Shown piece by piece: positions 8,884-17,807 of a stretch of 64,000 nucleotides of DNA. Source of the DNA: Streptomyces sp. WMMB303. Its GTDB lineage: Bacteria > Actinomycetota > Actinomycetes > Streptomycetales > Streptomycetaceae. The stretch lies in assembly GCF_029351045.1 (NCBI RefSeq), contig NZ_JARKIN010000001.1, positions 186,001 through 250,000 of the forward strand, given 5' to 3'. The position numbers and the translations under genes are program-made. Every line of letters begins with the position of its first letter. Positions within the stretch are counted from its first letter, which is position 1. Under the pieces are notes generated by a model that worked only from the letters and a program-made list of their open reading frames with translations, was not told the origin of the DNA and ran no database searches.

Positions 8884-9626
8884 ACGCCCGGCCTCTCGGG
8901 CGGGAGGTCGGCCGGGGCTTCCGCACCGGCCCGTGCGCTGTCCGCCGGCGCGCGGGCCGCGAACAGCGCCACGCTGCCGCGCACTTCGATCCAGTGGCTG
9001 GTGAAGTTCTCCTCCAGCGCCCGGTGCAGCCAGCGCACGCTGTCGTGCTGGTTGTGGAAGGAGCCCTGGCGCTGGTACAGGAGGTTGAAGCGGCGGGAGA
9101 GGGCGGTGTGCCTGACGCCCCCGGACAGCACAGTGCTGCCGAACAGCACGCCGTCGGGCGCGAGTTCCCGGCTGAGGTGCTTGAGGACGAGTTGCTTGCC
9201 ACCGGGCGGCCGGGGCAGGCAGTGCAGCACGTAGTTGCAGGCGATGGATGTGAACTTGCCTGCCCCGAGTCCGGACAGCGGCTCCAGCAGATCGGCCTGC
9301 ACGCACCGCGGGGTGTAGCGGCGCAGGCGGTGGGCGGCGAACCGCAGCGGGTCCGGGTTGAGGTCGAGCAGGGTCAGTTCGGGGTCACCGCCCGGGGGAA
9401 AGCGGCAGTGGTCCAGGTAGTAGCCCGAGCCCGGGCCGACCTCCAGGTGGCGGGAGGTGATCCACTCGTTGTAATGGTCGAGCAGCCGGTCCTTGGGGCA
9501 GCGCCAGAGCACCCGGTTCGAGGCGTGCACCACGACGGCGTCGTACAGTCGCAGCCGCCGGTGCTCGTAGTAGGGCTGGCCCTCGAACCCGAACGCGGCG
9601 GACTCGGGGGATACATCGATGGTCAT
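8880..9626 (-). CDS. encK: SAM-dependent O-methyltransferase
   Basis: A 248-residue class I methyltransferase. Motif I is LEVGPGSG (residues 61-68), followed by LLDLNPDP as the acidic loop and an NYVLHCLP segment as motif IV. In enterocin biosynthesis EncK methylates the pyrone hydroxyl of the rearranged polyketide, before the final P450 step. Start is ATG 9626. It is coupled to encJ by an ATGA overlap and lies 35 bp downstream of encD on the same strand. The C terminus is Ala/Pro-rich and probably disordered. Confidence 0.85.
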   Translation of the reverse strand: MTIDVSPESAAFGFEGQPYYEHRRLRLYDAVVVHASNRVLWRCPKDRLLDHYNEWITSRHLEVGPGSGYYLDHCRFPPGGDPELTLLDLNPDPLRFAAHRLRRYTPRCVQADLLEPLSGLGAGKFTSIACNYVLHCLPRPPGGKQLVLKHLSRELAPDGVLFGSTVLSGGVRHTALSRRFNLLYQRQGSFHNQHDSVRWLHRALEENFTSHWIEVRGSVALFAARAPADSARAGAEAPADLPPERPGV

Positions 9627-9661
9627 ACGGGGATTCCCTCTCCGGATGGCGGATCGAGGCG

Positions 9662-10462
9662 TCAGTGGCTTCCCAGCCCGCCGCAGACGTTGAGCGCCTG
9701 CGCGGTCACCGACGCGGCGGCCGGGCCTGCCAGGTAGCGCACCATGCCCGCCACCTCCTCGGGCGTGCAGTAGCGGCCGATGGGGATCTTGGACCGGAAC
9801 TCGGTGAGGACCTGCTCCTCGCTGATCCGGTTGAGCTCGGCGTAGCTGGTGCGTACCTCCTGGGCCATGGGTGTCTCCACATAGCCGGGGCACACCGCGT
9901 TCACGGTCGGTCCGCCGGCCAGGGCCAGCTCCTTGGCCAGCGCCTTGGTGAAGCCGATGACACCGGCCTTGGCGGCCGAGTACGGGGCTCCGTAGGGCAC
10001 CCCCTGCTTGCCGCCCGTGGAGGCGATGTTGATGATCCGCCCGGTCGGCTGCTTGATGGCCTCGCTGGCCCGGACGACCTCGCGCGTCACCCAGAACACA
10101 CTGTTGAGATTGGTGTCCATGACATCCAGCCACAGCTCGTCGGGGATCGCGGCCGTCGCGCCGCCGCCACTGCGGCCGGCGTTGTTGACCAGGATCCTCG
10201 GCTCACCGTGCTCCTTGGCGCACTGCTCCACCATGTCGTGGACCGCGCCGCGGTCCCGTACGTCGCAGGCGTAGCCGGCCACGTCGAACCAGTCGTCCTC
10301 CATCTTCAGCGACCTGACGGCCGTGTCCAGCTTGCCGGTGTCGCGGCCGGTGATGACGACCTTGAGCCCATCCTGCAGCAGAGCCTGCGCGATGGCCAGA
10401 CCTATGCCGCTGGTGCCCCCCGTGACCAGGGCGACGCTCGGGGACTCGGTGTGTGCGGGCAT
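9662..10462 (-). CDS. encD: Type II PKS ketoreductase
   Basis: A 266-residue short-chain dehydrogenase very like actinorhodin-type ketoreductases. Rossmann motif TGGTSGIG is at residues 14-21, NNAG at 93-96, and the triad Ser148 / Tyr161 / Lys165 lies in IASTGG and YSAAK. The segments STGGKQGVPYGAPYSAAKAG and NAVCPGYVETPMA are diagnostic of polyketide ketoreductases. The Act-type PGG stereocontrol motif reads SGG here. In enterocin assembly it reduces the C-9 carbonyl of the nascent octaketide using NADPH. Start ATG 10462 has a GAAGGGAGAGG site. It diverges from encA across a 187-bp control region. Confidence 0.92.
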   Translation of the reverse strand: MPAHTESPSVALVTGGTSGIGLAIAQALLQDGLKVVITGRDTGKLDTAVRSLKMEDDWFDVAGYACDVRDRGAVHDMVEQCAKEHGEPRILVNNAGRSGGGATAAIPDELWLDVMDTNLNSVFWVTREVVRASEAIKQPTGRIINIASTGGKQGVPYGAPYSAAKAGVIGFTKALAKELALAGGPTVNAVCPGYVETPMAQEVRTSYAELNRISEEQVLTEFRSKIPIGRYCTPEEVAGMVRYLAGPAAASVTAQALNVCGGLGSH

Positions 10463-10588
10463 GGCGAAGCCCTCTCCCTTCGTCGGGGCGGCCGGAGTGT
10501 GCCGACCCGACAGCGAGACTCCAGGCACTTGATGCAGCGCCGGTCCAGGCCCGCGCAACAGGGCCACCGGGGTGCGGCAAGCCGCGCT

Positions 10589-10630
10589 GGAGCGGCGCGG
10601 GAGCGGCGGTTGCCCACTGCTGGAGCGGCG
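10589..10630 (+). promoter_or_regulatory. SARP-type heptamer repeats before encA
   Basis: The nine-base word GGAGCGGCG occurs three times, at 10589-10597, 10600-10608 and 10622-10630, i.e. with 11- and 22-bp periods. SARP proteins bind direct heptamers with exactly such helical phasing, overlapping the -35 region of their targets. The repeats end 20 bp before the encA GTG, so a promoter placed as in known SARP targets would yield a leaderless or nearly leaderless encABC transcript. The -10 region (about 10637-10642) is poor. EncF is the obvious candidate ligand. Confidence 0.55.
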
Positions 10631-10649
10631 CCCCGCAGGGTCTCGGAGT

Positions 10650-11921
10650 GTGAGCCGACACATTGTCATTACTGGCCTGAGCGTCCTTGCGCCCGGTTCG
10701 ACGGACACCGAGGGCTTCTGGGAGATGATCACTGCGGGGCGCAGCGCCATCCGCAGGACCACAGCCTTCGATCCGACCGCGTTCCGCTCGCAGGCGGCGG
10801 GAGAGATCGACCTGGACCCCCTGGCATGCGGGTTCGGCCACCGGGAGATCCGGCGGCTGGACCGGGCCGGGCTGCTGGCGGTGACCTGCGCCAGGCGGGC
10901 GGCCGCGGAAGCCGGAATCGCCTCGGTCACCGACCTGGACCCCACGCGTCTGGGGGTGAGTGTGGGGAACGCGGTGGGATCCGCCACGAGCATCGAGAAC
11001 GAGTACGTCGTCCTCTCCGACGAGGGGCGCGAGTGGCTGGTCGACCAGAGCTACCAGTCCCCGCATCTGTTCGACTACTTCGTGCCGGGATCTCTCGCCC
11101 GCGAGACGGCCTGGGCGGTCGGCGCGGAGGGCCCGGTCTCCGTCGTCTCGGCCGGCTGCACCTCCGGCATCGACGCCCTCGGTCACGCCTGCCGGCTCAT
11201 CCAGGAAGGCAGGGCCGAGGTGATGGTCGCCGGCGCCACCGACGCCCCCGTCACCCCGATCGCCGTGGCATGCTTCGACGCGATCAAGGCCACTACCCGC
11301 CGCAACGACGACCCCGAGCGCGCCACCCGGCCCTTCGACCGGACCCGGGACGGATTCGCCATCGCCGAGGGCGCGGCCATGCTGGTCCTGGAGGACAGCG
11401 AGCACGCGCGGCGGCGGGGCGCCGAGATCTACGGGACGATCACCGGGTACGCCGCGCAGTCCAACGCGTACCACATGACCGGGCTGGCCCGGGACGGCGA
11501 CGAGATGACGCGCGCCATCGGCCTGGCGCTGGACGAGGCCCGCGCCGATCCCAGGTCGGTCGACTACGTCAACGCGCACGGCTCGGGAACCAAGCAGAAC
11601 GACCTGCACGAGACCGAGGCGTTCAAGAAGGCGCTGGGCGAGCACGCCTACGACATCCCCGTCAGCTCCATCAAGTCGATGATCGGGCACTCTCTGGGTG
11701 CGATCGGCGCGATCGAGGTGGCCACCTGCGCGCTCGCCATCCGCGACAGCGTGGTGCCGCCCACCGCGAATCTGCACGAGCCGGACCCCGAGTGCGATCT
11801 GGACTACGTACCGCTGGAGGCACGCGAACGCGCTCTCGACACGGTGCTCACGGTCGGCAGCGGCTTCGGCGGGTTCCAGAGCGCCATGGTGCTGGAGAAG
11901 TGGCGAGGAGGCCGCGGATGA
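10650..11921 (+). CDS. encA: Type II PKS ketosynthase alpha (KS-alpha)
   Basis: A 423-residue ketosynthase. The nucleophile is Cys170 in VVSAGCTSGIDA; the His motifs are NAHGSGT and GHSLGA, with the Lys of SSIKSMIGHS between them. It condenses malonyl-ACP units onto the benzoyl starter as a heterodimer with EncB. Start is GTG 10650, giving the usual N terminus MSRHIVITGLSVLAPG; AGGG nine bases upstream is the only candidate ribosome site, and a leaderless message is possible. The stop overlaps the start of encB (ATGA), which fits equimolar production of the two subunits. Confidence 0.95.
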   Translation: MSRHIVITGLSVLAPGSTDTEGFWEMITAGRSAIRRTTAFDPTAFRSQAAGEIDLDPLACGFGHREIRRLDRAGLLAVTCARRAAAEAGIASVTDLDPTRLGVSVGNAVGSATSIENEYVVLSDEGREWLVDQSYQSPHLFDYFVPGSLARETAWAVGAEGPVSVVSAGCTSGIDALGHACRLIQEGRAEVMVAGATDAPVTPIAVACFDAIKATTRRNDDPERATRPFDRTRDGFAIAEGAAMLVLEDSEHARRRGAEIYGTITGYAAQSNAYHMTGLARDGDEMTRAIGLALDEARADPRSVDYVNAHGSGTKQNDLHETEAFKKALGEHAYDIPVSSIKSMIGHSLGAIGAIEVATCALAIRDSVVPPTANLHEPDPECDLDYVPLEARERALDTVLTVGSGFGGFQSAMVLEKWRGGRG

Positions 11922-13156
11922 GCAGGAGTGCGAGCACCGACGTGCTGGTCACCGGGCTGGGTGTGACCGCCCCCACCGGGCTGGGGCCCAAGGAGTACTG
12001 GAACACCACGCTGGCGGGCGGCCAGGGCATCGCGCCACTGCAGGAGTTCGACGCGGAGCCGTACACGGCACGGCTGGCCGGGCAGATCACCGGCTTCGAC
12101 GCCGCTGCGCATCTGCCCGGGCGGCTGCTGCCGCAGACCGACCGGGTCACCCGGCTCGCGCTGGTCGCCGCCGACCAGGCGCTGGAGGACGCGCAGGCGG
12201 ACGTCGGCGAACTCGGCACCTACGAGTGCGGCGTGGTCACCTCGAACGCGACCGGCGGCTTCGAGTTCTCGCACCGCGAGATGCGGAAGCTGTGGTCCAA
12301 GGGGCCTCAGCACGTCAGCGTCTACCAGTGCTTCGCCTGGTTCTACGCCGTGAACACCGGCCAGATCTCCATCCGGCACAAGATGCGCGGCCCCGGAGGG
12401 GTGGTCGTGGCCGAGCAGGCGGGCGGTCTCGACGCGATCGGGCTGGCTCGCCGCACCATCAACCGCGGCCGCGGACGGCTCATGCTCACCGGAGGGGTCG
12501 AGTCCTCCTTCGACCCCTGGGGGTGGGTCTCGCATCTGGCCTCCGGCGCGGTCAGCACGGCCACCGATCCGGCCACCGCCTACCTGCCGTTCGACCGGCG
12601 GGCGGGGGGCTATGTACCCGGTGAGGGCGGCGCCGTACTCGTCCTGGAGGAAGCGGATTCGGCGCGCGCACGGTCGGGCCGAGCCCCGTACGGAAGGATC
12701 ACCGGCCACGCCTCGACCTTCGACCCGGCCCCCGGGGTGCCGCGGCCGCCCGGACTGCAGCGGGCCGCCGAACTCGCGCTCGCCGACGCGGGCCTGCAGC
12801 CGGACGCCGTCGACCTGGTGGTCGCCGACGCGGCCGGAGTACCCGAACTCGACGCCCAGGAGGCCGCGGCCCTGCGTGCCGTCTTCGGCCCCTTCGGCGT
12901 CCCCGTCTGCGCACCCAAGACCATGGTGGGCCGCCTGATGGCCGGCGGCGGGCCGCTCGACGTGGTGTGCGCCCTGCTCGCGCTGCGCGACGGAGTCATC
13001 CCGCCGGCGGTCAACATCGGCGAGCTCGCCGAGGACCACCGGATCGATCTCGTCCGCGACGAACCGCGCTTCGGCCCGCTGTCCACCGCGCTCGTCCTCG
13101 CACGCGGTGCGGGCGGCTTCAACTCCGCGGTCGTCGTCGAGCGCCCGCTGCCCTGA
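11918..13156 (+). CDS. encB: Type II PKS chain-length factor (KS-beta)
   Basis: A 412-residue ketosynthase homologue in which the active-site Cys is replaced by Gln167 (VVVAEQAGGLDAI), the hallmark of chain-length factors. Gln here is linked to decarboxylative priming activity in the family. The dimer with EncA sets chain length, an octaketide from benzoate plus seven malonates in enterocin biosynthesis. The ATG start overlaps the encA stop. A longer in-frame reading from position 9665 is excluded, because that part is antisense to encD and overlaps encA. Confidence 0.95.
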   Translation: MSRSASTDVLVTGLGVTAPTGLGPKEYWNTTLAGGQGIAPLQEFDAEPYTARLAGQITGFDAAAHLPGRLLPQTDRVTRLALVAADQALEDAQADVGELGTYECGVVTSNATGGFEFSHREMRKLWSKGPQHVSVYQCFAWFYAVNTGQISIRHKMRGPGGVVVAEQAGGLDAIGLARRTINRGRGRLMLTGGVESSFDPWGWVSHLASGAVSTATDPATAYLPFDRRAGGYVPGEGGAVLVLEEADSARARSGRAPYGRITGHASTFDPAPGVPRPPGLQRAAELALADAGLQPDAVDLVVADAAGVPELDAQEAAALRAVFGPFGVPVCAPKTMVGRLMAGGGPLDVVCALLALRDGVIPPAVNIGELAEDHRIDLVRDEPRFGPLSTALVLARGAGGFNSAVVVERPLP

Positions 13157-13256
13157 TGCCCGCCCCGCCTCCCGGGGCGTGCACCGATGCACCCTGACGT
13201 CCGCTGAAGTGATCTCCCCCGTACGCCGATCCGCCGCCGAGAAGGGACCCGCACTC

Positions 13257-13505
13257 ATGCTCAGCCTCGACCAGCTCATGGAGATCCTCACCGAGTGCTC
13301 CGGCGACCAGCAGGCCGCCGCGCACGGCGAGGAGGTCCTCGACCGCGAGTTCGACATGCTCGGCTACGACTCGCTGGTGCTGCTGGAGACCTCGGCCCAG
13401 CTCAAGCACCGCCACGACATCGACATCCCCGAGGACGTCATCCGCGACCTGCGCACGCCGCGCGCCGTCCTGGACTACGCCAACGTGCCCGCCGAACGGG
13501 ACTGA
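13257..13505 (+). CDS. encC: Acyl carrier protein of the minimal PKS
   Basis: An 82-residue acyl carrier protein. The phosphopantetheine attachment is Ser39 in MLGYDSLVLLE, and helix III has the usual acidic face (IDIPEDVIRDLRTPRAVLDYAN). It tethers the benzoyl starter and growing chain for EncA/EncB. Start ATG 13257 follows GAGAAGGGA; the frame upstream is non-coding leader. It lies 100 bp downstream of encB, completing the minimal polyketide synthase trio. Confidence 0.95.
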   Translation: MLSLDQLMEILTECSGDQQAAAHGEEVLDREFDMLGYDSLVLLETSAQLKHRHDIDIPEDVIRDLRTPRAVLDYANVPAERD

Positions 13506-13566
13506 GGCGGCGTCCGGTATCGCCTCAGCGCCCCTCAGCCCACCCCAGCGCCGCAGGAGCCAGCAG

Positions 13567-14595
13567 ATGGACGCGCCGACACCGCACCCGATCACCTCGC
13601 GCCCGCGGGTCGTCTTCGCCTTCCCGGGCCAGGGCGCCCAGCATCCCCGGATGGCCGCCGGACTCTACGGCGTCTCACCGTCCTTCACCGCCACCATGGA
13701 CCACGCCTTCGACACGCTGGGACCCGCCGGACGGACCCTGCGCGCGGGCTGGCTGGCGGCCGAGGCACCCGCCGCGTTCGACGACATCTCCTACGCCCAG
13801 CCGCTGCTGTACGCCGTCGGCTGCGCGCTGGGAAAAATGCTCGCGGAGGCGGGGCTGCACCCGGACGCGGTGCTGGGGCACAGCGTGGGAGAACTGGCGG
13901 CCGCCACCCTGGCGGGCGTCTTCACCTTCGACTGCGGGCTGCGCTACCTCTCCGAGTACATCGGGATCTACCGGCACGCGCCCCCCGGCGGCATGCTGGC
14001 GGTGGCCGCCGGTCCCGAGGAGGTCGAGCCCCATCTGCTGCCGGATGTGGTCATCGGAGCAGTCAACGGCCCCCGGCAGGTGTTGCTCTCCGCACCGGAA
14101 CCGGCGCTGAGCCAGGTGGAGACCGCACTGCGCCGGGCCGGTGTCACCTGCTCCCGAGCACGCGCCCTGCAGCCGTTCCACCATCCGGTGATGCGCCGGG
14201 TCGCCGCCGCGCACGCCGGAGCGCTCACCCGCCCACCGCTGCGCCCGCCGCACACCACCGTGCTGTCGGCCTACACGGGTCACCCGCTCGACGAGGCGAC
14301 CGCCACCGACTGGCGGTTCTGGACCAGCCAGCCGGCCGAGCCCGTGCTCTTCGGCCCCACGCTCCAGCGTCTGCTGAGCAGGGGCCGGCACCTGCTGGTG
14401 GAAGCCGGGCCCGGGCAGAGTCTGACCGCCCTGGCCCGGCGCACCCCGGCGGTCGCCAACGGCGACGCGGAGGCCCTCGCCCTGCTGCCGGCCCGGACCG
14501 GCGCCCCCGACGACGACGTGAAGGCGGTGCGGGCCGCGCTGGAGCAACTGGCGGCCGGACCCGGCGCCCCCTCGGAACTGTCGCCGGACTTCTGA
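13567..14595 (+). CDS. encL: Acyltransferase-like editing protein
   Basis: A 342-residue protein of the malonyl-CoA:ACP transacylase fold. It has FPGQGAQ at the N terminus, the nucleophile elbow GHSVGEL (Ser106), and PFHHPVM in place of the usual AFHSPLM His motif. The conserved Arg environment for malonyl carboxylate is not obvious, so ordinary malonyl loading is doubtful. In S. maritimus, EncL is reported to act as an editing thioesterase that removes wrong acetyl starters from the carrier protein, and malonyl transfer is left to the fatty-acid system. Start ATG 13567 has AGGAG upstream. It lies between encC and encM in the rightward operon. Confidence 0.88.
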   Translation: MDAPTPHPITSRPRVVFAFPGQGAQHPRMAAGLYGVSPSFTATMDHAFDTLGPAGRTLRAGWLAAEAPAAFDDISYAQPLLYAVGCALGKMLAEAGLHPDAVLGHSVGELAAATLAGVFTFDCGLRYLSEYIGIYRHAPPGGMLAVAAGPEEVEPHLLPDVVIGAVNGPRQVLLSAPEPALSQVETALRRAGVTCSRARALQPFHHPVMRRVAAAHAGALTRPPLRPPHTTVLSAYTGHPLDEATATDWRFWTSQPAEPVLFGPTLQRLLSRGRHLLVEAGPGQSLTALARRTPAVANGDAEALALLPARTGAPDDDVKAVRAALEQLAAGPGAPSELSPDF

Positions 14596-14655
14596 ACTCC
14601 CGGCCACCGCCCGGGACCACGCCCCGCAGCAGCAGCGCTGCAGAAAGGGACACCT

Positions 14656-16047
14656 ATGCACTTCCCAGAGCTCGACCCGGCCGACGTGGCAGCGTTCCGC
14701 GCCGCATTCCGCGGTGAGTTGGTGTGGCCCGGAGACGCCGACTACGACGAGGCGCGGCGCATCTGGAACGGCACCATCGACCGCCGTCCCGCACTGATCG
14801 CCCGCTGCTCCGGCACCCAGGATGTGGTGACGGCGGTGGGGTTCGCCCGCCGCAGCGGACTGGTCGTCGCGGTACGCGGCGGAGGCCACAGCATGGCCGG
14901 GCACTCCACATGCGAGGGCGGGATCGTCATCGACCTCTCGCCGATGAACGGCGTCCGGGTCAGCCGACGGCGGCAGCGCGCCCGGACACAGGGCGGCTGC
15001 CTGCTGGGCGCGTTCGACACGGCGACCCAGGCGCACATGCTCGCCACACCGGCCGGCGTCGTCTCGCACACCGGCCTGGGCGGACTCGTACTGGGCGGCG
15101 GCTTCGGCTGGCTGAGCCGCAAGTACGGGCTCTCGATCGACAATCTGGTCTCCGCGCAGGTCGTCACCGCGGACGGCAGCGTCCTGACGGCGAGCGAGGA
15201 GGAGAACCCGGATCTGTTCTGGGCGGTGCGGGGCGGCGGCGGCAACTTCGGGGTGGTCACGGAGTTCGAGTTCGGCCTCCACCAGGTGGGCCCCGTCCGG
15301 TTCGCCAGCACCTACTACTCGCTGGACGAGGGGCCGCAGGTCATCCGGGCCTGGCGGGACCATATGGCGACGGCACCGGACGAGCTGACCTGGGCCCTGT
15401 ATCTGCGCCTGGCGCCGCCGCTGCCCGAACTGCCGGCCGAGATGCACGGCAAGCCGGTGATCTGCGCGATGAGCTGCTGGATCGGCGATCCGCACGAGGG
15501 CGAGCGGCAGCTGGAGGCGATCCTGCCGGTCGGCAAGCCGCACGGGCTGACGAAGGCCACGCTGCCCTACCGGGCCCTGCAGGCGTACTCCTTCCCCGGC
15601 GCGGTCGTGCCCGACCGGGTCTACACCAAGAGCGGATACCTGGCCGAGCTGGACGACGAGGCCCTCGATACGGTGCTGGAGCACGCCGCCGGCATCGCCT
15701 CCCCGTTCACCCAGCTCGAACTGCTGTACCTGGGAGGAGCCGTGGCGCGCGTCCCCGACGAGGCGACCGCCTTCCCCAACCGCCGCACGCCCTTCGTGGT
15801 CAACCTGGCCTCCGCGTGGCGGGACCCGACCGAGGACGCCCGCCACACCGCCTGGGCCAGGGACGGCTACCGGAAGCTGGCCGACAAGCTCTCCGGCGGC
15901 TACGTCAACTTCCTCAACCCCGGGGAGGCCGACCGCACGCGGGACTCCTACGGCGAGAAGTACCAGCGGCTGCGGACCGTCAAGACCCGCTACGACCCGG
16001 ACAACCTCTTCCGGCTCAACCAGAACATCCCCCCGCACTCCCCCTGA
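14656..16047 (+). CDS. encM: Flavin-dependent 'favorskiiase' EncM
   Basis: A 463-residue flavoprotein of the PCMH / berberine-bridge-enzyme family. The FAD loop RGGGHSMAGHS places His at residue 78, exactly the residue reported to bind the flavin covalently in EncM. The second flavin segment is GLGGLVLGGGFGWLSRKYGLSIDNL, and the C terminus is the BBE type (YDPDNLFRLNQNI). Known role: the enzyme's flavin-N5-oxide oxidises C-12 of the linear poly-beta-ketone and triggers a Favorskii-like rearrangement, aldols and lactonisation to desmethyl-5-deoxyenterocin. This replaces the aromatase/cyclase genes absent from the cluster. Start ATG 14656 is preceded by AAAGGGA. Confidence 0.96.
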   Translation: MHFPELDPADVAAFRAAFRGELVWPGDADYDEARRIWNGTIDRRPALIARCSGTQDVVTAVGFARRSGLVVAVRGGGHSMAGHSTCEGGIVIDLSPMNGVRVSRRRQRARTQGGCLLGAFDTATQAHMLATPAGVVSHTGLGGLVLGGGFGWLSRKYGLSIDNLVSAQVVTADGSVLTASEEENPDLFWAVRGGGGNFGVVTEFEFGLHQVGPVRFASTYYSLDEGPQVIRAWRDHMATAPDELTWALYLRLAPPLPELPAEMHGKPVICAMSCWIGDPHEGERQLEAILPVGKPHGLTKATLPYRALQAYSFPGAVVPDRVYTKSGYLAELDDEALDTVLEHAAGIASPFTQLELLYLGGAVARVPDEATAFPNRRTPFVVNLASAWRDPTEDARHTAWARDGYRKLADKLSGGYVNFLNPGEADRTRDSYGEKYQRLRTVKTRYDPDNLFRLNQNIPPHSP

Positions 16048-16084
16048 CCGGCGTGCCGCATGCGCCCTTCTCCGCGCTGCCCCT

Positions 16085-16127
16085 GCCCCTGCCCCGGATC
16101 CGGTTCCGCCGGACCCGGGGCAGGGGC
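16085..16127 (+). terminator. Strong hairpin between encM and encN
   Basis: The arms 16085-16097 and 16115-16127 (GCCCCTGCCCCGG and its perfect complement) are extended inward by TCCGG/CCGGA around a five-base loop. This is a long GC-rich stem 38 bp after the encM stop and 44 bp before the encN start. It probably terminates or attenuates the encA-M transcript, or protects its 3' end. Confidence 0.6.
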
Positions 16128-16171
16128 GCACCCAGCCGCGTTCCGCCCGACGCACTCGAACAGGAGCCGCC

Positions 16172-17758
16172 ATGACCGCCGACCGCTGGAACCTCTCGTC
16201 GCTGGTCGACCGCAACCTGGAAGCCGGTCTCGGTGCCAAACCCGCCCTCCTCGGGCCGCAGGGTGCGGTCAGCTACGCCGAGCTGCACCGGAGGATGTGC
16301 GCGATGGGGCGGGCCCTGCGCGCGCTCGGAGTGGAGCGCGAGCAGCGGGTGCTGCTCGCGCTGGACGACTCACCGGCGTTCTTCACGGCCTTCCTGGGTG
16401 CCGCACGGATCGGCGCTGTGCCGGTGCCGGTGCCGCTCACCTCCCATACCGTCGCCGAGCAGATCCGCTTCTACGCCGCGGACAGCTACGCACGGGCGGC
16501 CGTCGTGGAGGCGGACCGGTACGGGGAACTGGCCCCGGCGCTACGGGAGACCGGCGTGACGGTGATCAGCGGCGGACCGTCCGAGCCGGCGGTCAGGCTC
16601 TGCCTGCCGGACCTGATCGAGGCCCACGACGGCGCGCTGGATCCGGCTGCGACGCACTCCGAGGATCCGGCGCTGTGGCTCTACAGCTCGGGCTCCACGG
16701 GCAGCCCGAAGGGGGTGGTCCACCTTCAGCGGGACATCGCGCCCGTCTGCCGGCAGTACGCGGGCAAGGTCCTCGGCCTGACCCAGGACGACGTGCACCT
16801 GTCCACCACGAAGCTCTTCCACGCCTACGGCCTGGGCAACAGCCTGCTGTTTCCGCTGTGGTCCGGAGCCGCCAGCGTGCTGCTGCCCGGCTTCCCCGCC
16901 CCTCACCTGGTGCTGGAGTCGATCGAGCGGCTCCGCCCCACGGTGCTCTTCTCCGTACCGGCCCTGTACAACGCCATGCCGCGCTCGCCCGAGGCCGGCC
17001 GCCGGGAGTTGGGCTCGCTGCGGCTGTGCGTCTCGGCGGCAGAGACGCTGCCGGTCCACGTCTGGCAGCGGTGGCGGGACCTGTCCGGCCTCGACGTGCT
17101 GGACGGGGTCGGCTCCACCGAGATGCTGCACGTCTATTGCAGCAACTCCCCGCGGGCGCTGCGCCCCGGGTCGTCCGGCAAGGCCGTGCCCGGCTACCGG
17201 ATCCGGCTCGTCCGCCCCGAGGGCGGCGAGATCGAGGGACCGGGCAGCGGGGAGATGTACGTGCAGGGCGGCAGCATGATGGACCGGTACTGGCATCGGG
17301 CCGACCGGACCCGTTCGGTGCTGCACGGCACCTGGTACCGCACCGGTGACCGCTACCGCCGCGACGAGGACGGGTACTACTGGTTCGAGGGCCGCGCCGA
17401 CGACATGCTGAAGGTCTCCGGGCTATGGGTCGCGCCCACCGAGATCGAGGCCGTCCTCCAGCAGCATCCCGAGGTCGCCGAGGCGGGCGTGGTCGGTGTG
17501 GACACCGACCGGCTGACCCGGATCAAAGCCTTCATCGTGCTGCACCACGGCGAGCGGGGCTCCGAGGAGCTGGCGCGGCAGCTGCGGCAGTGGTGCAAGC
17601 ACCGGCTGCCCGGCCACCAGTTCCCGCACCTGGTGGAGTTCGTCGCCGCCCTCCCCCGCACGACGACCGGCAAGCTCCAGCGCTTCGCCCTCCGGGCCCG
17701 GGAGGACACCGCGGCGGACGGCGGGGCCGGGGACGCGGAAGCCGTCCGCGCCGGATGA
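16172..17758 (+). CDS. encN: Benzoate-activating ligase (benzoate:CoA/ACP)
   Basis: A 528-residue ANL-superfamily ligase of the benzoate-CoA ligase branch. Motifs are YSSGSTGSPKGVVH (residues 171-184), the A5-like segment DGVGSTEMLH, YRTGDRY and the hinge RADDMLKVSGLWV, ending with the catalytic Lys of TTGKLQR. SxxxTEML is the usual benzoate/hydroxybenzoate ligase signature. It activates free benzoate and loads it onto the carrier protein, giving a salvage route to the starter beside EncP-H-I-J. Start ATG 16172 has AGGAG close upstream. A hairpin separates it from encM, and it converges with encO. Confidence 0.92.
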   Translation: MTADRWNLSSLVDRNLEAGLGAKPALLGPQGAVSYAELHRRMCAMGRALRALGVEREQRVLLALDDSPAFFTAFLGAARIGAVPVPVPLTSHTVAEQIRFYAADSYARAAVVEADRYGELAPALRETGVTVISGGPSEPAVRLCLPDLIEAHDGALDPAATHSEDPALWLYSSGSTGSPKGVVHLQRDIAPVCRQYAGKVLGLTQDDVHLSTTKLFHAYGLGNSLLFPLWSGAASVLLPGFPAPHLVLESIERLRPTVLFSVPALYNAMPRSPEAGRRELGSLRLCVSAAETLPVHVWQRWRDLSGLDVLDGVGSTEMLHVYCSNSPRALRPGSSGKAVPGYRIRLVRPEGGEIEGPGSGEMYVQGGSMMDRYWHRADRTRSVLHGTWYRTGDRYRRDEDGYYWFEGRADDMLKVSGLWVAPTEIEAVLQQHPEVAEAGVVGVDTDRLTRIKAFIVLHHGERGSEELARQLRQWCKHRLPGHQFPHLVEFVAALPRTTTGKLQRFALRAREDTAADGGAGDAEAVRAG

Positions 17759-17770
17759 CCGGCGCGGACG

Positions 17771-17807
17771 GCCGCCGGGCCGGGAGCCGGGCCGAGTGGC
17801 CGGCGGC
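17771..17807. terminator. Possible terminator between encN and encO
   Basis: GCCGCCGG (17771-17778) pairs with CCGGCGGC (17800-17807) across a 21-base spacer that is itself GC-rich. It sits in the 49 bp between the convergent stops of encN and encO. Moderate support only. Confidence 0.4.

Noticed and set aside
9665..11917. Long plus-strand open reading upstream and in phase with encB
   Set aside because: It is antisense to encD and out of frame with encA. It translates into low-complexity Arg/Gly/Pro sequence; only the part from 11918 shows the chain-length-factor family.
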